Positions 1 through 7,852 of a stretch of DNA of 64,000 bases are shown here, in pieces. The stretch is from Emticicia agri (GTDB taxonomy: Bacteria > Bacteroidota > Bacteroidia > Cytophagales > Spirosomataceae). The DNA is taken from contig NZ_SEWF01000025.1 in assembly GCF_004168285.1 (NCBI RefSeq), forward strand, positions 1 to 64,000. The letters run 5' to 3'. Within the stretch, counting starts at the first letter, position 1. Every line of letters begins with the position of its first letter. The notes under the pieces are model-generated. The model was not told the DNA's origin, did not search any database, and worked only from the letters and a program-made list of their open reading frames with translations. The translations under genes and the position numbers were made by a program.

Positions 1-330
1 CTTGAAAACAGCAGGTATTTTTTCATAGAAAACTTGTGCATCTTTGCTTGAACGACTGCCTATATGAAAGGCAATAATTTGTCTATTAATAGGGTTTAGT
101 GCTAACCATAACCATTGTTTATTGGCTCTCTTACCTACAAAAGTCCACATCTCATCTAATTGAATACCATAATACTCAACCCTTACCCCTCTCTGTTTAC
201 TATATAATTCATTGACTAATAAATCGTTATTTTCTATGTCAGATAAGTAATAATTAGTAACTACATCTTCTATAACTACCTCATTATCTGATACTTGAAT
301 GTACTCTTGTAATGCAATCGAATTTTTTTT
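1..330 (-). CDS. IS1-family transposase, downstream InsB-like frame (partial)
   Basis: Reading the minus strand from the A8 run at 323-330 in the -1 frame gives an open frame to the window edge with no ATG near its beginning. It contains LDEMWTFVGKRANKQWLW and then INRQIIAFHIGSRSSKDA, matching the IS1 InsB catalytic core with the first DDE aspartate in LDEMW. The frame is translated only by frameshift from the InsA-like gene. The remaining catalytic residues are off the left edge, so whether the element is intact cannot be judged. Confidence 0.75.
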
Positions 331-677
331 ATAACCTCTATCCTTCCGATTTCTTCATCCATTCTATCTCCTAAATAAGATTCAATATCCGGCAAAGTCA
401 AATCAGCGTTTAAATCATCGGGTAGGGATTTATATAAGTCTTTGATGTAAGATAATAGCCACTGCTGACTCAAATCACATACTCGACAAATACCGGATAA
501 AGATATTCTCTCCAAGAGTAGTTTGTTAATAAGAATTTTATCGGATTCATTCACAAACCAATCCTGACCACCCTCCACAAATTGACGATTACAATTATGG
601 CATAAATAGTTTTGCTTACCGTAATGAGTATGACCATTCTTCTTCGTATTTTCGCTATTACAATGACTACAGTTCAT
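276..677 (-). CDS. IS1-family transposase, upstream InsA-like frame
   Basis: 133 residues. The N-terminus has a zinc-ribbon (CSHC at 3-6, CHNC at 26-29) followed by a helix-turn-helix-like segment (LSGICRVCDLSQQWL), the layout of IS1 InsA, which binds the terminal repeats. The frame ends 15 codons after a run of eight A residues (minus strand, 323-330). A -1 slip there enters the DDE frame, so this protein is expected both alone (as a repressor in IS1) and as the N-terminal part of the fused transposase. The slip follows the IS1 model and is inferred from the sequence. Confidence 0.8.
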   Translation of the reverse strand: MNCSHCNSENTKKNGHTHYGKQNYLCHNCNRQFVEGGQDWFVNESDKILINKLLLERISLSGICRVCDLSQQWLLSYIKDLYKSLPDDLNADLTLPDIESYLGDRMDEEIGRIEVIKKIRLHYKSTFKYQIMR

Positions 678-983
678 CTTTGCCTTTTTTTACAAAGATA
701 GCTACAGCATTACATTTATACGACTACCCAAATCTTAATTTCTCCGCAAAATAAAAGCATAGATAGTAACGTTCTCTTTAATGAATAACCTTAATGATAT
801 TCAGGCTTATTGATAATCAGATTGTTAAAGTCAGCTATATTCAAGGGGACATTTTTCGCAAAATGCTCTATAAATGGAGTAAGTTGAGTTAGTAATAGAC
901 CAAAGCCGACAATTGCCCGACAAAATAAGCCTTATTTCTTTGTTTATTTGCAGGCATTTACAGTTATTTGTGAACGGAAAGTA

Positions 984-1039
984 TGGTAAACCCTTGACTG
1001 CCAGTCAAGAGGTCATGGGTTCGAGTCCCATCTTATCCA
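984..1039 (+). pseudogene. 3' fragment of a tRNA-Gly(GCC) gene
   Basis: From 984 the sequence folds as the 3' two thirds of a tRNA: end of a D-loop (TGGTAAA), anticodon stem CTTGA/TCAAG with loop CTGCCAG (anticodon GCC at 1000-1002), variable loop AGGTC, T-arm ATGGG-TTCGAGT-CCCAT, acceptor strand CTTATCC and discriminator A. The matching 5' acceptor strand (GGATAAG) and the 5' half of the D-arm are absent upstream. It is therefore a fragment, as left at an attachment site when an element integrates into or excises from a tRNA 3' end. No encoded CCA is seen. Confidence 0.65.
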
Positions 1040-1196
1040 CAAGATAAATTTTTTCTGCTATTTGATTAGAAAAATTTTCTACCAAAACTTCTTGCGCTGT
1101 CCCATAGGTGTTTTGCACAAATGTATTTTGTACAAATGTGCGTCTTGACTAAAAAAGTAAAGTTAATATTTTTTGTCAACCAACTTTTTTATCACC

Positions 1197-1502
1197 ATGA
1201 GTACAGAGGAAGAAAAGGCCAAAAAAAGTCGCGAGTATCAAAAAGAATACCATAAAAAGTATCGTGAAAAACACCGCGACATCCTGAATCAAAGATCGAG
1301 AGACTATGCGATTAACCATCGTGAAGAATTAAGAGAGAAATCCAAAGAGTATCGTCAACTGAACAAAGAAAAGTTAGCTGCCTATGAAGCTGCCCGTTGG
1401 CCCAAAAGAAAGGAGCAACGCAGATTGAAAAGAGAAATGCTGAAACAACAGAAGCTAAATGCTTTAGCTGCACAGGATACCCCAGATACTTCAACCAAGT
1501 AA
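1197..1502 (+). CDS. Small, highly basic, repetitive hypothetical protein
   Basis: The ATG at 1197 (MSTEEEKAKK) is preferred over a TTG eight codons upstream. The product is about 101 residues, rich in Lys, Arg and Glu, with a loose tandem pattern (SREYQKEYHKKYREKH, QRSRDYAINHREE, REKSKEYRQLNKEK) predicting one long charged helix. It has no signal peptide or membrane segment. Similar Lys/Tyr/Asn helical repeats occur in phage and mobile-element proteins, but the family is not recognised. It follows the tRNA fragment and is 4 nt ahead of a small membrane-protein gene, so it may belong to a remnant of transferred DNA. Confidence 0.55.
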   Translation: MSTEEEKAKKSREYQKEYHKKYREKHRDILNQRSRDYAINHREELREKSKEYRQLNKEKLAAYEAARWPKRKEQRRLKREMLKQQKLNALAAQDTPDTSTK

Positions 1503-1506
1503 AAGC

Positions 1507-1686
1507 ATGATAACAAAATTACTCTCATTGCCGGATGAATTTACGGGCAAACGCCTATCTTTTTATCATAAAAATAAGGGTGAAGAAGTTGTTTTATTTT
1601 TGCTAAAACCATTGAAAAATCGGAAGGTACTTGCTGTAATACTTATATTATTGACGCTGTTATCAGTTTGGTATTATTTTCATTAA
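1507..1686 (+). CDS. Small single-pass membrane protein (59 aa), hypothetical
   Basis: An ATG 4 nt after the preceding stop opens a 59-codon frame: a soluble, mildly charged N-terminal part (MITKLLSLPDEFTGKRLSFY) and a C-terminal membrane segment (VLAVILILLTLLSVWYYF), ending FH. Close spacing suggests co-transcription with the basic protein upstream. A strong terminator follows at 1728, which supports this being the last gene of a short transcript. Function unknown; the frame could be fortuitous. Confidence 0.45.
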   Translation: MITKLLSLPDEFTGKRLSFYHKNKGEEVVLFLLKPLKNRKVLAVILILLTLLSVWYYFH

Positions 1687-1727
1687 ACCATTTGGATTGA
1701 TACGATCTTAAGACTTTGGAGTCATGA

Positions 1728-1767
1728 GCGTGGGCAACTATTAAGAATAGTTACCCACGCTTTTTTT
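1728..1767 (+). terminator. Rho-independent terminator
   Basis: A 15-bp stem (1728-1742 with 1746-1760, one C-A mismatch) with a 3-nt AAG loop is followed by seven Ts at 1761-1767. It lies just past the two small plus-strand genes and before the end of the convergent gene at 1784. Confidence 0.85.
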
Positions 1768-1783
1768 GTTACAGATAGGCCGA

Positions 1784-2437
1784 TTAAATGCCTCGTCTAT
1801 ACGCTACAAAAACAATAGACAGAAAGCCTATATAGATAATCAGAGTTTTGTTAAAGCTCTTGGCAACGGGTGTAATGTAGTTGTTGAAAGTTTCAGTAAG
1901 TTTCTGCGAAAAGGTACTTTCGGGTTCTTCTATTATTATGCAATTTCCTAGTAGTAAAAGGCCTTCTTGTAAAATTTTATCCTCTTTGGGCATATTGAAA
2001 ATATCAAAAATATACATCTCATTGTATCTAAGGTCGATGGGATATCTAGATAGTTTATATTTCTTACAAGCATTGAGAAGTTTTACGAGAGTTTCATAAG
2101 TAGTTTTGTGGTTTAGCTTTATTCTAAGACCATACTGGTAATTAACAAGTATTTTCTCTAAAAAAGCCTGATTACTATCCAACTTAGAAAATTCGTAGAT
2201 AGTCTCTTCAAGATTAGGATTATTGGACTCAAAGTCTTTTAAAACCGTTTCTTTTCTGATTTTGTCGAGCATCGAATAATCATAAGACCATCCACCTCTA
2301 TAAACAGGCTCAGGCATATTCAGCTTTAGTAGTCTGAAATCTCTTTTTTTGTACTCAACCTTTAAATAGGGAATACAGATGGCAGGAATGAAAAGCAGGC
2401 TTATCATTCCAACTTTGTAGAATTTTGAAAGGAACAT
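1784..2437 (-). CDS. Hypothetical protein with terminal membrane segments
   Basis: 217 residues. There is a hydrophobic N-terminal segment (about 10-25, ISLLFIPAICIPYL) and a second near the C-terminus (about 195-212, TLIIYIGFLSIVFVAY), followed by a short basic tail (RRGI). The 170 residues between are hydrophilic and probably periplasmic. It is the last gene of a minus-strand series below the sigma factor region, but 50 nt or more separate the genes. No family recognised. Confidence 0.6.
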   Translation of the reverse strand: MFLSKFYKVGMISLLFIPAICIPYLKVEYKKRDFRLLKLNMPEPVYRGGWSYDYSMLDKIRKETVLKDFESNNPNLEETIYEFSKLDSNQAFLEKILVNYQYGLRIKLNHKTTYETLVKLLNACKKYKLSRYPIDLRYNEMYIFDIFNMPKEDKILQEGLLLLGNCIIIEEPESTFSQKLTETFNNYITPVAKSFNKTLIIYIGFLSIVFVAYRRGI

Positions 2438-2491
2438 TTTTTTAAGTTTAATTGAACAGGGGTAAATATAGTAAATAGCTTCTTAGTATTT

Positions 2492-2878
2492 CTATACTTC
2501 ATAAGTAATCATAAAATCAATTTTTAGTGAATACCCTTTTCTGACTAAAATTTTCCGGGTGGTAAGTTCGTGAATACCTATACTACTAATTTTTATGGTA
2601 TAATGTCCTTCGTTAAGCATAATCGAAAAATCACCATATTCATTGGTTTTCAGTTCCTGCTCAAAGTTTATTCCTTTAATGCTGATTCTGGCGCTTGTAA
2701 AAGGTGAATTATCAGCAAAATCGAACAATCTTCCTTTTATTTCACCTTTTTCATTTAATGCGGGCTTAGCGTAATTCTTTACTATCTGATAGCAATTAGT
2801 CCGGCAATCGGAATTTACTAAGCTCTGCCTGCTACAGCTTATTAACAAAAAAATGGTTATAAAATAGAGTGATTTCAT
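2492..2878 (-). CDS. Lipoprotein with carboxypeptidase-regulatory-like (CarboxypepD_reg) domain
   Basis: 128 residues. A lipobox (LLISCS) ends the signal peptide, making Cys15 the likely lipidated residue. The rest fits a beta-sandwich of the CarboxypepD_reg-like type: KGRLFDFADNSPFTSARISIKG, then TNEYGDFSIML and GHYTIKISSIG, the usual order of 'new meaning, next generation, shaped loop'. Such domains occur alone or at the front of TonB-dependent receptors in Bacteroidota; here there is no receptor. Role unknown, probably envelope surface or periplasm. Confidence 0.7.
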   Translation of the reverse strand: MKSLYFITIFLLISCSRQSLVNSDCRTNCYQIVKNYAKPALNEKGEIKGRLFDFADNSPFTSARISIKGINFEQELKTNEYGDFSIMLNEGHYTIKISSIGIHELTTRKILVRKGYSLKIDFMITYEV

Positions 2879-2939
2879 CAGTCAGAATTTTATACCTAAA
2901 GTTGATAAAATTACTCTGTATATTCATTACAATAAAACT

Positions 2940-3605
2940 CTATTTCCTTTTATACTCCTCTATCTGTTCCAGTATTTCCATTGATTTCATGAGGGGTGTC
3001 CATTCTTTGCCCCTGAAAATTAATCCAAACCACTTTTTATTTCTGTTTTCATACCTGATATTGACAAATAGCCAGATGGCTAAATAAGTAAAAGCTGCTG
3101 TAAGCGGAATTTGTATCACATACCACCAGATACCGCCATTTTCCCAGACAGCCTGAGTCCAGTAAAAAGTATTCCATACCGGAAACTGCAAGAAAAGGAG
3201 TTTGGTAACCCAGATAGTTGACGATTTTAATCTGGCTATTTTTTCCTGTGTTGCCAGTATAGAATCGCTTATGTCAACCCGGTTAATCAGAATAAGCTGA
3301 TACACATACACGCCAATAGCTAATTTAGTGAGCAGTACCTGAATAATAGCTGAAATTAAAAAAAATGAAACACCAAATTTAAAAGCAATCACAATTAATA
3401 TATCCACAAAAACCACCCAGAGAATACCTACGATAATCGTAAAGATTTTCATGGGTTTCATTGACAGTAAATGTGAGTGAAGTTTTATTTTGGTAATATC
3501 TTCGGCGTTCTTTTTGTTGAGTGAGAGATTCTCTTCGAGTTTCTTATCGTAGACTTTCCACAGATTAAGTATTTCTGTATCTTCCATTGTTCTATTGATT
3601 GACAT
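2940..3605 (-). CDS. Multi-pass membrane protein coupled to an ECF sigma factor, possible anti-sigma
   Basis: 221 residues with about 50 cytoplasmic N-terminal residues (rich in Lys/Glu), then four hydrophobic helices (about 54-75, 80-102, 130-150 and 158-182) and a charged C-terminal tail. Its start (ATG at 3605) overlaps the end of the sigma factor gene by 14 nt, so the pair is probably translationally coupled. Position and topology fit a membrane anti-sigma factor, but no RskA, FecR or zinc anti-sigma motif is visible. The role is inferred from context only. A second ATG at 3587, after the sigma stop, is possible. Confidence 0.6.
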   Translation of the reverse strand: MSINRTMEDTEILNLWKVYDKKLEENLSLNKKNAEDITKIKLHSHLLSMKPMKIFTIIVGILWVVFVDILIVIAFKFGVSFFLISAIIQVLLTKLAIGVYVYQLILINRVDISDSILATQEKIARLKSSTIWVTKLLFLQFPVWNTFYWTQAVWENGGIWWYVIQIPLTAAFTYLAIWLFVNIRYENRNKKWFGLIFRGKEWTPLMKSMEILEQIEEYKRK

Positions 3606-4101
3606 TTGAGAATTTTTGTTTGAGTATAAGTTTGATGCGTCCGATTTTAGTTGCTACGTTTGTTTCGGATATCCCGATGATTTCGGCAATTTCCTTATAG
3701 CTTTTTTCTTCCAGATAAAGCAGCATCAAGGCTTTATCAAGTTCTTTCAGTTCTGCTATAAACCTGTGCAGAATGCTGATATGCTCTTCTGTTTCATCGG
3801 CATGGCCGCTATCTGCATAATTCAGAATACCCTCATGGATAGGACTGGCTATATGTTGCCGACGGCTTTCGTTACGGTAAAACGAGATAGCTACATTGAG
3901 GGCAATCTGATAAATCCATGTCGAATATTTAAACTGTTCATTATACTTATCAAAAGACTTCCAGAGTTGCACCATAATTTCCTGCACAAGGTCGTTGCGG
4001 TCTTCTGCGTCTTTACAATAGGCATTAGCTACCTTATAGATAATGCCCTTGTGTGCTTGTAACACATCCAGAAACTTCTCCGATTTAGGGTCTGGTGTCA
4101 T
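3592..4101 (-). CDS. RNA polymerase sigma-70 factor, ECF subfamily
   Basis: 169 residues, a usual ECF length. Region 2 (about 20-85) contains the core-binding and -10 recognition helices (DLVQEIMVQLWKSFDKY, YSTWIYQIALNVAISFYR). Region 4 (about 110-165) holds the -35 helix-turn-helix (LYLEEKSYKEIAEIIGISETNVATKIGRI). The linker is acidic. It is the first gene of a two-gene unit with the overlapping membrane protein. The stimulus is unknown; the target promoters are not identifiable here. Confidence 0.92.
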   Translation of the reverse strand: MTPDPKSEKFLDVLQAHKGIIYKVANAYCKDAEDRNDLVQEIMVQLWKSFDKYNEQFKYSTWIYQIALNVAISFYRNESRRQHIASPIHEGILNYADSGHADETEEHISILHRFIAELKELDKALMLLYLEEKSYKEIAEIIGISETNVATKIGRIKLILKQKFSNVNQ

Positions 4102-4556
4102 GGTTCGCTATCTGTTTTAGCATCTTGCACACAAATACTTGTTTCTGTCCGAATCAGTTTTTGTTGTGAAGTACTATAATAGTAATTTTTAGTGATAGTA
4201 ATATGACACCTGAGCGTCAGTATCGTAATAAAGAGCAATGTCCATGCAATTAATCGTAATTTTTTGTAGGTCATCTGAGTAAATAATCATTGTTTACTCA
4301 ATTATTCGTAGAGAAGAGGGAAAAATCACAGGGGAGGAAAAATATTTTTAAGGAAGCGTTTTCCGATGCTGCTGCCTTCGACCTGGCGTCGGCCGCTGCG
4401 TTCAAGCACCGGCTTGGCGCAATAGAGTCTAAGTTTCTTATAATCAGCAACCATTTGAATCGTCAAATCGGCGAGTGAGCGGAGCGGAGGTCACAAGGCA
4501 AAGGCCCGACTGTAAAGCGGACATTCCTATCTGATTGAAAATATAAAGCAAACCCA
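4102..4556. other. 455-bp gap with a GC-rich patch, no gene supported
   Basis: The right-hand part (about 4360-4510) is clearly richer in G and C than its surroundings and carries a short plus-strand open frame (4290-4478) with no recognisable family. The part next to the sigma gene should contain that gene's promoter, but no clear TAnnTTTG box stands out. No tRNA or stable hairpin was seen. Confidence 0.4.
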
Positions 4557-6251
4557 TCAAAACAAATCATACTCTGGCCAGTCTTTGATGGCAGAAATGA
4601 TATTCCAGCCTAAATTATCTAAATCAGTAACATACTGGTCATTACTATTCAGTTCTCCATAGTTGGCAATAATTGCCCACGAAAAACCACTGGGCGACCT
4701 CACTAATTCAGAAGAAGTTCCGATAAGCAAGCCTGTATGCCACCAGTAATTAGCCTGATTAACCGACCAACCGAGCGCATAACCATTGGCTGCATTGTAT
4801 TTAGTCATGGTAGCAATGGTTTCGGGCTTCAATATATCAGGCTTGGTATTAAAACCATCTACATGGCTTATCAGCTTTAATAAATCAATACTTGATGCTA
4901 TCAAACCTCCGTGCGAATCCATACGGGCTACATTGTAGGCATAAGGGCTATTGGTCTGGCTATAATATACTACTTCATTTTCTTTCCGGTTAGCTATGGT
5001 ATTACCTGTGAGTTGAATGTTATCGGTGCCTGTTGGCTCAAAAATCGCTTTTTGCAGGTATTGCTCGTAAGTCATACCTGATACTTTTTCAATAATTCGA
5101 CCCAACATACAATACCCCAGATTAGAATAATAGTACTTCGTGCCGGGCGTGGCGTATAGATTCCGGTTCTTTACTGCATTCTCTATAATCTGGTCTTGTG
5201 TCAGATTAAAAGCTGAAAACATAGGGTCATTACCATCGTTGGTAGCTACTCCGGCTGTATGTTCTAACAGATGCTTCACCGTAATATTCTCATAGCCGTT
5301 TCTATAAGGCTTTCCGCCATATTTATTTCCCAAAATTCCATTATCGCCGAATACTTTATCATCAAGCGATAATTTTCCGTCCTCAATCAGTTTCATAACG
5401 GCAATGGCAGTAATAGGTTTTGAGACACTGGCTATCCGGAAAAGAGAATAGGGAGTAACAGGCGTATTATTAGCCTTGTCAGCATAGCCATAACCTTTGG
5501 CATACATCAGTTTTTCCTGATTACTGATGGCAAAGGTCAAGCCGGTTATATCATATTTCTTCACAAAAGCATTCACCAGATTATCTACTTCCTGATCGAC
5601 AGACTTGGGTGTAATCGTATAATTTTGCGTGCTTTTGTCTTCGGCTATTACTGTAAGTGTAATAGGAGCGCTTAAATCAATGCTGTCATTACTTACCAAT
5701 GGTTTATTGTTCAGGCTTACGCTCGTTTTTAAGGAAGTAGTAAAGATTACTTTTACAGACTTAGGATTAATGTGTGGTGGCATAAAAATCGTATAATTAT
5801 TACCCGAAGCTTTTGCCTTTGAAATGGTTGGTGCCCCTGAAAAAGTCTTAAAATTGACAAAGAAGCCTGTGAGTTGCTTTTCTGCTGAAGGTACCTTACT
5901 CACAGTAACAGTATATTCACTCATGCTACCATCTTCGGCCTTTACTTTGTATGTAACCGGATTGGTAAAATCGTTAGCTGTAGTACCACTTATCTGATTT
6001 TTACCATTTACTGTTACAGTAGCTAACGGCGAACTGGTAAAGGTAGCCTTCAGGTTATTGAGCGCAACAGACGAAGGCAAGGAGATTTTTATTTCTTTAC
6101 CTATAATTACTCCTTCGGCATCAGTATCTATTGCATTATTGGCTTGCTTGAAAGAAAAAGTAAGGAGGTCTTTGGCGGCTGATTTAGGTTCTTCTTTCTG
6201 ACAAGAGGAAACAATAATGTATAGCACAACAATAGCAAAGATGTGTTTCAT
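4557..6251 (-). CDS. Lipoprotein serine beta-lactamase/D-alanyl-D-alanine carboxypeptidase-family hydrolase
   Basis: The ATG at 6251 (MKHIFAIVV) starts a lipoprotein signal with lipobox VSSCQ; the frame extends further upstream without signal features. After it come two Ig-like repeats of the DUF5018 type (each ending in VTYKVKAEDGSMSEYTVTVS or TLTVIAEDKSTQNYTIT), then a class C beta-lactamase-like domain. Catalytic motifs are SVSK (nucleophile Ser275, Lys278), YSN (Tyr375) and HTG (505-507, the KTG equivalent). The family includes esterases, peptidases and low-activity lactamases, so antibiotic hydrolysis should not be assumed. It is monocistronic and divergent from the sugar dehydrogenase gene. 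Confidence 0.85.
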   Translation of the reverse strand: MKHIFAIVVLYIIVSSCQKEEPKSAAKDLLTFSFKQANNAIDTDAEGVIIGKEIKISLPSSVALNNLKATFTSSPLATVTVNGKNQISGTTANDFTNPVTYKVKAEDGSMSEYTVTVSKVPSAEKQLTGFFVNFKTFSGAPTISKAKASGNNYTIFMPPHINPKSVKVIFTTSLKTSVSLNNKPLVSNDSIDLSAPITLTVIAEDKSTQNYTITPKSVDQEVDNLVNAFVKKYDITGLTFAISNQEKLMYAKGYGYADKANNTPVTPYSLFRIASVSKPITAIAVMKLIEDGKLSLDDKVFGDNGILGNKYGGKPYRNGYENITVKHLLEHTAGVATNDGNDPMFSAFNLTQDQIIENAVKNRNLYATPGTKYYYSNLGYCMLGRIIEKVSGMTYEQYLQKAIFEPTGTDNIQLTGNTIANRKENEVVYYSQTNSPYAYNVARMDSHGGLIASSIDLLKLISHVDGFNTKPDILKPETIATMTKYNAANGYALGWSVNQANYWWHTGLLIGTSSELVRSPSGFSWAIIANYGELNSNDQYVTDLDNLGWNIISAIKDWPEYDLF

Positions 6252-6619
6252 GGCTTGTAATGAGTATGTAGATTTTATAACGAATATAAAGAAATTAAGT
6301 AACATATCAACTCCGTTGCTGTACAATTTTTACGGTTTGTCGTTACAGAAATTGTGATTCGGGCAATAAGGTATTTTTCATTCTATTGAATTTGCAGCGC
6401 ATTAAGCAAACGATTTGAAAAATTGTGCCGCAATGAAGTAGATACCTAAGCACCCTCTGATAAAAAACAGGCTTTTGTACTAAAAATTCTTTGGATAATT
6501 AATAACTTTGACAAACGGCGTATGTTTAAAGTTTTAAAGTTTTTTTTCTTCATCATGTTTTACAGATTTTAGGCATTACTCCGGGCTATCATTTTAACCA
6601 AAGCTATCTATCATTTCTA
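6252..6619 (+). promoter_or_regulatory. Divergent intergenic region with candidate TAnnTTTG promoter
   Basis: This 368-bp gap separates divergent genes. TAACTTTG at 6503-6510 is an exact match to the Bacteroidota -7 consensus, with a possible -33 TTG at 6475-6477 at rather wide spacing (25 nt). It would give a leader of about 105 nt for the gene at 6620. No promoter for the leftward gene could be picked out. Confidence 0.4.
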
Positions 6620-7717
6620 ATGAACAAAAAAACGCTTTTACTTTTCACTTTTTTTCTGAGCATTACAACCCTCGTATTCGGGCAGACGAGTACCGCATTT
6701 ACCTCAGAAAAACTCTATGAAGGTTTTAACAATCCGTGGGGTATGACCTGGTTACCAGATGGCCGACTATTAGTAACCGAAAGAGCAGGAGATATATTGG
6801 TGTTTAAAAATGATAAGTTTACAGGTGAGAAACTATCCGGCGTACCTGAAGTAGTAAATCGTGGGCAAGGGGGTTTATTAGATATTCAGTTAGACCCTGA
6901 TTTCAAGACTAACGGCTGGATTTACATTGCTTATTCTAAGCCGATGGAAGATGGTTCTTCTACGGCAGTAACTCGCTTCAAACTAAAAGGGAATCAGGTA
7001 GTTGAGAAAAAAGATGTATTTGTTGCGAAACCTGCTTTAAAAGCTGATTATCATTTTGGCAGTAGAATTATATTTGATAAAGTCGGATATATGTTTGTAA
7101 GCGTAGGCGAGAGAGGTACTCAACCTAAAGTGCAGCAATTAGATAACGACCACGGCAAAATTCACCGGATTTATCCGGATGGCCGTATCCCGACAGATAA
7201 TCCCTTTGCCAATCAGGCAGGTGCCAGCCCTTCTATCTGGACTTACGGACACCGCAACCCACAAGGAATGGTTTATGATGCTGCTAATGACAGAATCTGG
7301 GCCGTAGAGCATGGTCCCAAAGGTGGCGATGAACTAAACCTGATTCAGAAAGGCAAAAACTACGGCTGGCCTAAGACTTCGTACGGTATTAATTATGATG
7401 GCTCTATTCTGACAGAATATAAAGAAATGGAAGGGGTAGAAAACCCAACACGTTACTGGGTGCCATCAATCGGCCCGTGCGGCATGGCCATTGTTACCAG
7501 CACTAAGTACCCTGACTGGAAAGGCAATCTATTGGTAGGTGCATTGGCTTTCCGCCATGTGGCACGTGTACAATTAGAGGGTACCAAGTATGTAACAGAA
7601 GAAAAAATATTACAGGATGTAGGCCGTGTACGCCACGTAGCCCAAAGCCCTGATGGAATTATCTATGTAATTACCGAAGGTCCGGGTTTATTATTGAAAT
7701 TGGTGCCTAAGAAATAA
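6620..7717 (+). CDS. PQQ-dependent soluble aldose sugar dehydrogenase-like protein (GSDH family)
   Basis: 365 residues. A Sec signal peptide ends near VFGQ (residue 22). The rest is a six-bladed beta-propeller of the glucose/sorbosone dehydrogenase family. It contains the characteristic stretches NPWGMTWLPDGRLLVTER, GQGGLLDIQLDPDF, YHFGSRIIFD, YGHRNPQGMVYD, EHGPKGGDELNLI and YGWP, which build the PQQ and calcium site in the Asd/YliI group. The expected reaction is oxidation of aldoses in the periplasm. No pqq biosynthesis genes are in the window. It is followed by DUF1080 and cupredoxin-PmdH genes, consistent with a secreted sugar oxidation cluster. Confidence 0.88.
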   Translation: MNKKTLLLFTFFLSITTLVFGQTSTAFTSEKLYEGFNNPWGMTWLPDGRLLVTERAGDILVFKNDKFTGEKLSGVPEVVNRGQGGLLDIQLDPDFKTNGWIYIAYSKPMEDGSSTAVTRFKLKGNQVVEKKDVFVAKPALKADYHFGSRIIFDKVGYMFVSVGERGTQPKVQQLDNDHGKIHRIYPDGRIPTDNPFANQAGASPSIWTYGHRNPQGMVYDAANDRIWAVEHGPKGGDELNLIQKGKNYGWPKTSYGINYDGSILTEYKEMEGVENPTRYWVPSIGPCGMAIVTSTKYPDWKGNLLVGALAFRHVARVQLEGTKYVTEEKILQDVGRVRHVAQSPDGIIYVITEGPGLLLKLVPKK

Positions 7718-7719
7718 CT

Positions 7720-7831
7720 CCTCACCCCAAACCCCTCTCCTTCGGGAGAGGGGCTTAAAAAACTTTCATCTGATTTTTTGAAAGGCTTTTAAAGCCCCTC
7801 TCCTCCTTCAAGGAGAGGGGTTGGGGTGAGG
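7720..7831. repeat. Palindromic intergenic repeat, family B copy 1 (CCTCACCCC type)
   Basis: Arms CCTCACCCCAAACCCCTCTCC (7720-7740) and GGAGAGGGGTTGGGGTGAGG (7812-7831) are inverted, and each arm with its inner flank forms its own hairpin. The right end reaches the start region of the next gene and supplies a spurious GTG at 7826. A related element lies at 33532-33619. Confidence 0.75.
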
Positions 7832-7852
7832 AAAATTCAACCCCTAACTGAT

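Larger units (their letters stand above)
1..729 (-). mobile_element. IS1-family insertion sequence, one end, truncated by the window edge
   Basis: The minus strand encodes an InsA-like zinc-finger protein followed, one frame back, by an InsB-like DDE transposase that runs off the left edge. The outer end is probably near 729: the minus strand there reads GGGTAGTCGTATAAATGTAA just ahead of the transposase, which is compatible with an IS1-type terminal repeat. The other end and any target duplication lie outside the window, so the boundary is an estimate. Confidence 0.75.

Noticed and set aside
984-1039. Complete functional tRNA gene
   Set aside because: No 5' acceptor strand complementary to CTTATCC and no D-arm 5' side were found upstream.
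4557-6251. Antibiotic resistance beta-lactamase
   Set aside because: The catalytic motifs are present, but with N-terminal DUF5018-like repeats and an HTG motif the protein belongs to the broad serine hydrolase family. Resistance is not supported.
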